Assembly (NCBI GenBank): GCA_014281115.1
Contig: JACONQ010000014.1
Span: 1,364,001 to 1,428,000, forward strand
Length of the DNA: 64,000 bases
Direction: 5' to 3'
From: Laburnicola sp. R22_1
Lineage: Eukaryota > Ascomycota > Dothideomycetes > Pleosporales > Didymosphaeriaceae
Below the pieces are notes generated by a model, which was given only the letters and a program-made list of their open reading frames with translations, searched no databases and was not told the origin of the DNA. Shown one piece after another: positions 56,351 to 64,000 of the stretch. Made by a program: the position numbers and the translations under genes. The first letter of the stretch is position 1, and each line of letters begins with the position of its first letter.

Positions 56351-58595
56351 ATGTCCTCCTCCAACGACCACGACCCCAACGAGGATGCATGGCACGCATC
56401 ATCGCACGAGATGCAAGAATTCGGGCCCGACACGCACGACACGCCGTCGTTGAGCCCCGCCCCAAACGCCGAGAGGCGTAGAGTACGCATCAACAGCTCT
56501 GCAGCCGAGATCCCCAGAGGCGGCAGCTACACCCGCGTCAGCCATGTCGAGTCTCGTGATCAAGAGAGCCTCCATGTTGACTCGTCTAACACGGAAGCCG
56601 ACGAGCTTTTGAGGGCGCATAGCCAACGCCGTAACCCGGAGCAGCCCGAGTACTCACCGAGCCGAGCCACAGCAGCAGAGATGCACGACCACGACGATAC
56701 AGACCACTACGCCTATTCAGGCAATACACAGGGTGGCGTCTTCTATCAGTTGCTCCAAGCCTACAAGACTCCCACTTCTGCCATGCCGAACATTTCCTCT
56801 AGTGAGAGCATTTCACCTCCCCAGACGTCGAGTCGCCCCGGCTCTTCAGGCGCCAATACCCCACGCAGGAAATGGTATACAAACAACAAGGAGGCGAAAT
56901 CGCAGGAGACGCTCGCCACGCTTGTTGGTGTGGCGGCCGAGCTTGCAAATCCCAAGAAAGAGAGCACGATAGAGAACCGCCACCACAAGCGCAACAGCAG
57001 CAACCCGATTCTCTCCAAAATCTGGAAAGCCAAAGAAGACCAGGATGCCAAGATCAAGATTCACGTTGCGAGCCTGCTCAAGCGCCAGCAATATCTCATC
57101 AAGATGTGCCGCGCGCTCATGTTGTTCGGCGCGCCCAGCCATCGCCTGGAGGAGTATCTGGCGGCTACAGCGAAAGTATTGGAAGTCAACAGCCAATTTC
57201 TTTATATACCTGGCTGCATGATCATCTCTTTTGATGACACTCGTAAGTCCCTCCACGTTAGAAAATTGCGCTTGAAGCGTTGCTCATTGTACATCTAGTC
57301 ACCCATACCGCTGAGGTAAAAATCGTCCGCACCACGCAAGGCGTCAACCTTGGGAAGTTGAAAGACACCCACGAAATCTACAAAGAGGTCCTTCATGATG
57401 TAATCAGTCTTGACGACGCTCTTGCGGCGTTGGATGATATAATCAACGCAAAGAATCGGCACCCTGTCTGGCTGAATGTCATCATGTACGGTCTTGCCAG
57501 TGTCGCCGTTTCTGGCTTCTTCCAGGCGCGATGGATCGATATGGGCCCCATATTCATCTTGGGGACCACTCTGGGCTTTCTGCAGCTGGTGGTCGCTCCA
57601 TTGTCCAAGACATACAACACCGTATTTGAGATTAGCGCAGCCATCCTACTGACTTGCATCTCTCGTGCGCTTGGCAGCATCCGTGGAGGCGATCTGTTCT
57701 GTTTCTCGGCTTTAACACAAAGCTCGATAGCCATGATTCTGCCTGGATGGGTAAGTGTATACCTTGTTGACGTGCTTCACTATTCGCTAATAACTCTCCA
57801 GCTTGTACTAAGCTCTGCCCTCGAACTCCAATCGCGGGCTATCGTTCCTGGATCCATCCGGCTTGTCTATGCCATCATCTATTCTCTTTTCCTTGGCTAC
57901 GGCATCACAGTCGGCACTGCGCTGTACGGTGCAATGGATCCCAATGCCACGATGGAGACCACCTGCCGCGATCCGCATAGCGCCTACTGGAACTTTCTGT
58001 TGGTTCCTTTCTACGTACTGTTTGCCTGTTTCACTGTCCAAGCCAAGTACAAGCAGATGCCGGTCATGATCGCCATTGCTCTTGCCGGCTACGTTGTCAA
58101 CTTCTACTCCAACATGAAATTCAGCTCGAGTGCCCCCATTGCCTACACGTTTGGCGCATTCGCCATTGGCGTTCTCGCGAATCTGTATAGTCGTTTGCGC
58201 CACGGCGTAGCCGCTGCTGTTCTGCTACCGGCCGTTTATGTTCAAGTCCCAGGCTCCCTTGCTTCTAGTGGGAGTATTTCGAGTGCTCTACAAACAGCTT
58301 CTTCGCTCATTCGAGACGGCACTGAATCAGTAAGTGTCCAGAACCATTTCAACATACCAGGACCCTGCCGTGGACAACCATGGATTCATCAATCGCTATT
58401 CGCCTCGAACAAGAAACACCGTATCAACACCTTGCTAACGATGCACAGACATCCCAAGACAGCCTCAACGCAATTGTCTTCAACGTCGCCGCCTCCATGA
58501 TCCAAATCGCTATCGGCATTACAGTCGGCCTGTTCATGTCTGCTCTTCTCGTATACCCATTGGGAAAGCGGCGCAGCGGTCTATGGACATTATGA
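56351..58595 (+). CDS. PRM10: PRM10/ThrE-type multi-pass membrane protein
   Basis: Four exons: 56,351-57,242, 57,299-57,750, 57,802-58,329 and 58,449-58,595 (672 aa), all GT-AG (GTAAGT donors). The N-terminal ~240 residues are Ser/Pro/His-rich and presumably cytosolic. The ThrE/DUF1212 domain follows: VASLLKRQQYLIKMCRALML, FGAPSHRLEEYLAATAKVLE, FLYIPGCMIISFDDT, then after intron 1 LTHTAEVKIVRTTQGVNLGK. About ten hydrophobic segments follow, including a SSALELQSRAIVPGS loop, with the last in exon 4 (IQIAIGITVGLFMSALLVYP). In yeast Prm10 is pheromone-regulated and of unclear role; bacterial ThrE exports threonine. Intron 2 (51 bp) contains no stop and keeps frame, so retention would add 17 residues. 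Intron 3 (119 bp) is longer and could hide a small exon. Confidence 0.85.
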
Positions 58596-59498
58596 TACGG
58601 CTGTCGATCTGGCTCATCTACCCAAAAGTCATCATGCATTTTAGCGAGCATATCTGCATTTAACAACCCAAAGTATTTGTACCCATTCCCCTGCTAAGAG
58701 AACTAATGTTCCGGTTGAGATTTGTGGGTGAAATTCCCAGACAAGATCTTGTACGAGTAGTGGCAAAATTTTGCAGGATGGGAGTTAAGCTTCAGGGGCC
58801 ATTTCAAGTCAGGTTGTGATTATGGTGATGGTGAGTGAAATATTAATACGTGTAGGATAAGCCTCCCTGTCAGCATTCACCAACAAGCGATAATTTCGAC
58901 GCAACTATCACATCCAGAGGCGACCATTCCGAGGCAATCATTACAATGGTAGGCGAACTTTACCGGGATGATCACCGTATTCAATCCAGCAGCAACTCTC
59001 GGCCACAGCACCAAGCATGGGCACCATCACAATGCAACGGCATCCGACGTTCTCTCCGGTTACCTTCGTCGATGAACCGATGCGACAAAACCAAGCGCCA
59101 ATCTCAACACCTTGCTGTCCTCGATGACCTCCCTGTATGAGTTTCTGTGAACTCGTTAAGCCCGTTCACGCTTGTTTCTCGTCTCTACCGATGCGACCTA
59201 GGCCTCTGCGACTATCACCAAATGCACCTTTCCGATGCGGCACCAATGTTTGTGCTCGCGCAGTTGCGAATAATATACCTGCCGATAGGCTTGATCACTT
59301 GCTAATAATACTGTAGCTTCATACCCGTACTCACCTCCGTAGGGAGTTCTTTGGTCGATGTGTAGATTGTTGGTTCGTTCCGCTCAGCTTGTGCTTTAGA
59401 AGGAGATGATGCATGTACGACAATATATACACATTCCTACAACGAGATCCATCGTACCTAAATAGACCTACTATACCTATATACCCTAAAAACCTCCA
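58596..59498. other. Intergenic region between convergent genes
   Basis: No convincing gene. A short plus-strand ORF near 58,967 has a His-rich stretch (KHGHHHNAT) but stops quickly. Serves as 3' flank of the PRM10-like gene and of GH115. Confidence 0.45.
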
Positions 59499-62467
59499 TC
59501 AAAATCCTACCTTGGTACTCTCAGGCGGCCCCAAATAACTCTCCTTGACGCCCCCCAAATCCACGACCAACCGATGCACCACCGTCCCAGGCTCCAACAA
59601 CCAAACCCTCAACGTATGCACGCCCTTGTCCACGCGCCCCAACTCACTCTTCACCACCCTCGCCCCATTGATGACGCTCTCGCTCCACCCCTGCGGCATG
59701 CTCCCCAGCGTGCTACTCGGCACGGGGCTCACCGTCGTAGGCGTCGCGTCGTCGAGCGCAACGGCGTATTTGAGCGGCGACGCAGGGTCCACGTTGAACG
59801 AGGGGGGCAGGTAGACGGATAGTTTGGCGTTTGCAGCGGATGTGGCGGTGTAGAAGGTGTAGATTGCGCTGGGGCCTGTGGCGGGTGTTTGGGTGCCGGA
59901 TGTGATGGGGAGGAGGGTGAGGCCGGAGTGGGTGCGGCCGTAGTTTGGGATGGTGGCTAGGGTTGCGCCTGAGGTGCCTGGTGTGAGGGATGTGAAGTGG
60001 GGCATTTCGAGGGCGAGGGCGCCGGCGGAGGCGATGTGGCCTTTGAAGTTTGCGGGGAGGACGAAGTTGTGCAGGGGGAGGGTGACGGTGACGGCGCTGC
60101 CGGTGCCGGATTGGGGAGTTATTGTGATAGTGGATGTGCTGGTGTCGTTGGGGGCGGCGGACCAGTCGATTTGGATGGTGGCGCGGATGGTGGAGGGGGT
60201 GGTGGGGGTGGAGGGGTAGGAGATTGTGTCTGCGAAGGGGTAGATGCGGATGTAGGGGTGGGAGGAGGTGATTGTGAAGGCTGTGGAGCCGGAGCCGCGG
60301 GCGTAGATCTCGATGGTGCGGTTTTCGGGGGTGTAGGGATCCATGGGGAGGAGGGGGGGTGCGGTGTTTCCGGGGAGGGAGGCGGTGCTGCCTTGGATGG
60401 AGACGCCTAGGTGGCCGGTGGAAGGGGCAGTGGTGCCGATTGTGGAGACGGAGGGCATGGTGTTGGAGTAGGGGTCTTGCCTGAGTTTTTGGTTAGTCGT
60501 TGTTCTGGGGGAGAGGGGATGGGATAGGGGATGAGGCGGGCTTACCAGTAGGTGTAGCCGAAGTGTACTTGGTCCATCATGTGGTTCCATTTTCCGTTCA
60601 AGAGGCCATGATATCGCCTTTGGATGATGCCGTCCTGTGCATAGGCCGCTTTCACATCGGCAGCGAGCTCGTTCGTACTCATGCGCTTCTGCGCTGCATA
60701 CGCTTTGTTCCGGCCTGCATTGATGTATACTTGCTGCACGATGCGGCCCGCCATCACCGGATGCAGCACCATCTCGAAGAATGCGATCTGGGTAGCAGTA
60801 TCAAGCTGATCGTACAGCGCTTGTGTTTTTTCCTGCAGTGCTTCCCACGCGTGCAGGACATTCTCCGCCTCGTCATAGTTCGTGGTCGAGTACAAGAAAG
60901 GCGACAAGTTCAGCAGCTCGTACTTCCTCCTTACAATCAACTTTCCGTACGTGGCCATCACCTCCGCGGTCCCCTTCGCTACGGCATCACCAAATTCTCG
61001 CGGCGCCCAGGCCTCCAACCACTTGTCCGTGCTATCAGGCGTCATGAATTGCGACATGTCGTAGGCCATGTCTAAAAAGTGCGAAATGGGTATTTCGAGG
61101 GGCTTGAGGTCGCCGACGTTGACGATCCAGATCTGTGTGGCGTTCTTTTGGTACGCGAGATGCATTTGCTGCCAGGTCTTGCTGAGCTGGATCGTGTTGA
61201 TCCACTTATAGTTGCGTGGGTCGCCGACGTAGTCGAAATGATAATACACACCTGCATTGCCAATGCGTGAAGACTCGCTAGGGATAGGTAGACGTTGGAT
61301 ATTTCCGCTGTTGTCGTCGCTCCACAGGATCGTAACGTCGTCGGGTATCTTCATCCCGGCCTGGTAGTAGCCTCCCACCTCCTTATACACGCACCACATC
61401 TGCGGCACCTCATTCAAATTCGAGACACCCAGAGTGCTTTTCAGAACGCTTTGCTGGTAGTTGATGACATCAGCAAGCGACTTCGCGTCCAGCGTCGGAC
61501 TCGCGGTGTCGCCATCGCCACGCATGCCCATCGTCCATACGACTTCCCAGTTCTTACTGCGGGTCGCCCCATCCTGCATATACCTCTTCAGATTGTACTG
61601 ATTACTCCTCCAGTCCCATGGCTTCACTTTCTCTTTATCCGCCCGGGCCATCGGCTCCGTATGACTTGTCCCCATCACAATGCCCATCTCATCCGCCATT
61701 GGCCCGTTCTTGTTATCGTCGACGTGAAATCTGGAGTTCCACATGGCAGGCCAGAAGTAGTTTGCACGCAGGCGGAGGAGGAGCTCGAAGACCTTGGCGT
61801 GGAAGCGGGAGTCGTATCTGCCGCCGTATTTCTCCCTGATCCAGTTGGTGAGGGCGGGCTGCTCATCGTTGATGAAGATACCTCTGTATTTGATCGAGGG
61901 AGGGCCTTGGGTTTTAGGTTGGGGAAGGGCGTAGATGGCAGTGTGCTGTTTGGGGGGCACATCAGCCCACCAGTACCATGGGGAGACGCCTATTTGCTCG
62001 GATATGTCGTAGAGAGCATATATCGTACCGCGTTTATCGCTTCCTGCTAGAACGAATGCCTTGTCGATGCCGTCCGCAGGCTTCTCCACGACAACGGAAG
62101 TAAAGGATTCCCATTTCCCCTTTATCTTTGAGACGTCGATTTTACCCGCAGATACCAGGCCGTCGATGATCGGTGACTTCCCGATAGTACCCGCGATTAT
62201 GACCGGAGTGTTAGACAAGCCAGATATGCTCGTTGCGACTTTGCCTTTCGTTCCCGTCACGAGTCCGAAGTCATTCGCAAGGTCGTTGGCCGCACGAGTT
62301 ACGCCTGCCCAGTCTTTGCTACCGATGACTATAGTCGGCGCGGAGCCAGTGCCGCCGAGCTTGAGTCCCCCTCCTGTTTCCGAGAACGCGATGCTTGCAG
62401 GTTGTCCGATTGCGAGAGTGCCAACGATGAAGAGCAAGAGCGATGCGAGCATCGAAAGGAGCTCCAT
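59499..62467 (-). CDS. Secreted GH115 xylan alpha-(1,2)-glucuronidase
   Basis: Two exons: 62,467-60,546 and 60,480-59,499, joined by a 65-bp GT-AG intron that completes Tyr-Trp-Gln-Asp-Pro-Tyr; 967 aa, the usual length for GH115. Start ATG 62,467 gives a signal peptide (MELLSMLASLLLFIVGTLAI). Then come the N-terminal alpha/beta domain (APTIVIGSKDWAGVTRAAND), YALYDISEQIGVSPWYWWAD, and the catalytic barrel with KYRGIFINDEQPALTNW, LRLRANYFWPAMWN, GIVMGTSHTEPMAR, EVVWTMGMRGDGDTA and VTILWSDDNSGNIQRLP. A helical domain and a C-terminal beta-sandwich (exon 2) follow. GH115 enzymes remove (4-O-methyl-)glucuronic acid from glucuronoxylan outside the cell. The upstream in-frame extension to 62,596 lacks signal-peptide logic and is rejected as start. 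Confidence 0.92.
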
Positions 62468-63316
62468 GATGGTCGACCGTGCACAAATTGGTACTACAGC
62501 CCCGGACGTGGATGCACCTTCGCATTTTGTAGTTTTGGGTTGCCTTTCCCCACATGGAGATGGAGGCTTTTGGTGTTGGGGATATACTTGGAGCACTATG
62601 GCACCGGCAAAATCATCTAATTTCGAAGCCGGAGAGCGCGCATTGGCTCAGAGTAATAATGCTCGTCATTGAAATATAGCCTCGCCTCATATGGTAGAGA
62701 TGAGTATCATCTTCTTGGCTTGGGTTTGGTGGAATAAATATGTGGAATTGGCTGGCAATATTTGGTCGTCTGGAACTCGGCATATGACTGCATCTTGTAA
62801 ATTACGGCGGTTCGTTCAGGTACATGGTTCACCTTCCTCTGGCTTGGGTTTGTGCCTTCTCCCTACATGCTATTACCGCCTTCACACTCGATGGGCTTCT
62901 TCTCGAATCCGGCCGACTTGTCGTACATGTTCAGACAATGACTAAAGATACGCAAAGATAGAGCAACGCCCCCGAGAACTGTGATAAACGTGTAGCGGTC
63001 ATGGCAGAAGACGGTGAATGGCCGACGATGAGCACGAAAAGAAAGAAAACATCGTGTGACCCAAGTGAAGTGGGTGGGGGTCCGAGCTTTTGCGCCCCAG
63101 GGCTGCCTGACGACACACGGGTCCCAGAGTAAACATTCAGCCCACAATTCACGGCGGCGCCCCCACGACGCATTGCTGCTTCTTTCTAACAGGCAAGAGT
63201 TGATGGCGCACATCTGATCGTATCCGCAGTCCTTCGTAGAGCGCCGCATAACATAAGACAAGCTTGCGGTCCAGTTCAGAGTACCCGAAACGTCGAGCCG
63301 CAGAGCGGATAGCGAC
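62468..63316. other. Divergent promoter region (GH115 / PDK-type kinase)
   Basis: About 850 bp between two divergent start codons. Long ORFs on the minus strand (e.g. 63,606-62,863) overlap the kinase exon and have no protein family features. No confident binding site was identified. Confidence 0.5.
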
Positions 63317-64000
63317 ATGGCCCAAGTGCAGCGCCCTCTTGTGATCCAGTCACACTTTATCCGACACTTCTGCCCGCGCCATGGCCGGAGAGCGGGCGAC
63401 TCGCTGTTTGCGAGAAGCCGGCAACACAGGCAATTGTCTACCACGACGGTTACCGACCACGACATCTCGAGGCTGGCAAGCTTACCGCTGCACCCGCTCA
63501 CGCTCGCGGACCTTGTCAAGTCAGTCTGACGACGCCCTGCCTGTGTCTTGAGCGCGACACTAACATTTCTGTACCGAATGTAGGCACGGCCGCCCGCCGC
63601 TGACAACGCCCCAACTCCTCCACTCGGCGAGCTTCACCCTCTCCATCCTTCCCGCCCGCCTTGCCCATCGCATCCAGTCGCTCCGCAACCTGCCCTTCAT
63701 CGTCGTGTCCAACCCACACATCTCGAAGATCCACTCCAACTACATACACAGTCTCTCCACGCTGCTACCATGGGCCGAGCGCGAGATCACCACGCTCGAA
63801 GACGAGGTCAAGTTCACAGAGGTCATGGCCGACCTCGTCAACACACACGCGAACACCATCAGCATACTAGCCCGCGGCTTCCTCGAAGCGCGGAAATACA
63901 TCAGCCCAAAAGACGTGACCAAGTTCCTGGACGAGCATCTGCGCGCGCGCATAGGCACCCGCTTGATCGCTGAGCAGCATCTGGCGCTGCACTTCTCAAG
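63317..64000 (+). CDS. Mitochondrial pyruvate/branched-chain 2-oxoacid dehydrogenase kinase, 5' part
   Basis: Exon 1 63,317-63,519, intron 63,520-63,583 (GTCAGT...TAG), exon 2 from 63,584 to the window edge. Translation starts MAQVQRPLVIQSHFIRHFCP with Arg-rich sequence fitting a mitochondrial presequence. Then DISRLASLPLHPLTLADLVK-HGRPP, FTLSILPARLAHRIQSLRNL, PFIVVSNPHISKIHSNYIHS and LARGFLEARKYISPKDVTKF are the N-terminal four-helix (BCDHK/PDK) domain. These kinases phosphorylate and switch off the E1 subunit of mitochondrial 2-oxoacid dehydrogenases. The ATP-binding GHKL domain is beyond the window. PDK and BCKDK cannot be separated on this part. Confidence 0.88.

Noticed and set aside
59997..60410. 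137-aa Gly/Asp-rich plus-strand ORF
   Set aside because: Antisense shadow of the beta-sandwich exon of GH115; composition reflects Ser/Thr/Pro codons read backwards.
62863..63606. 247-aa minus-strand ORF
   Set aside because: Overlaps the kinase first exon and the divergent promoter, with low-complexity, family-free sequence; a shadow ORF.
1..64000. tRNA or rRNA genes
   Set aside because: No cloverleaf-like or conserved rRNA segments were recognised by eye; a tRNAscan run would be needed to exclude them.

Overview
The window looks like a filamentous ascomycete genome, most likely a Dothideomycete/Pleosporales-type fungus. This is inferred from short GT-AG introns, fungal gene families (bos1, a PRM10/ThrE-type membrane protein, a GH115 alpha-glucuronidase, a mitochondrial PDK-type kinase) and transposons degraded in the style of RIP: CpA-to-TpA changes, with CAG/CAA/TGG codons turned into stops. 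The species cannot be fixed from the sequence alone.

Left flank (1-13,355). The 3' end of a nitrite-reductase-like gene is followed by a heavily RIPed pogo/Fot1 element (546-2,669), an orphan 285-aa gene, and bos1 on the minus strand. A P450 relic comes next; its haem-binding region is split by a lightly damaged pogo element (7,431-9,344). After a mostly empty 1.6 kb come a four-exon gene for a Myb/SANT-like protein with a GC-AG intron, and the 3' half of a MATE-type transporter on the minus strand that is cut off by a transposon.

Transposon island (13,356-55,228). About 42 kb consist almost entirely of nested elements. They are three hAT families (one with two near-identical 3.67-kb copies in opposite orientation), two copies of a Ty1/copia element with 192-bp LTRs, a second copia family plus a related solo LTR, four pogo elements, and a Tc1 (DD34E) element with ~200-bp terminal inverted repeats that carries a second, unrecognised gene. 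Target-site duplications (TSDs) give the order of nesting. They also show that the island is rearranged. The 8-bp TSDs of the two hAT-1 copies are swapped between the copies, and so are the 5-bp TSDs of the two copia-1 copies. Undoing a hAT-hAT inversion (17,640-25,054) and then an older copia-copia inversion restores every one of these TSDs. The same two steps are compatible with the host F-box gene, whose halves lie 36.6 kb apart, and rejoin a second host reading frame whose pieces now lie 11 kb apart on opposite strands.

Right flank (55,229-64,000). The F-box gene tail is followed by a 23-bp minisatellite of nine near-perfect copies, a four-exon PRM10/ThrE-like gene, a GH115 alpha-glucuronidase on the minus strand, and the 5' part of a pyruvate/branched-chain dehydrogenase kinase gene cut by the window edge. 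These flanking genes look intact and show no RIP, so the damage is confined to the island and a few insertions in the left flank.
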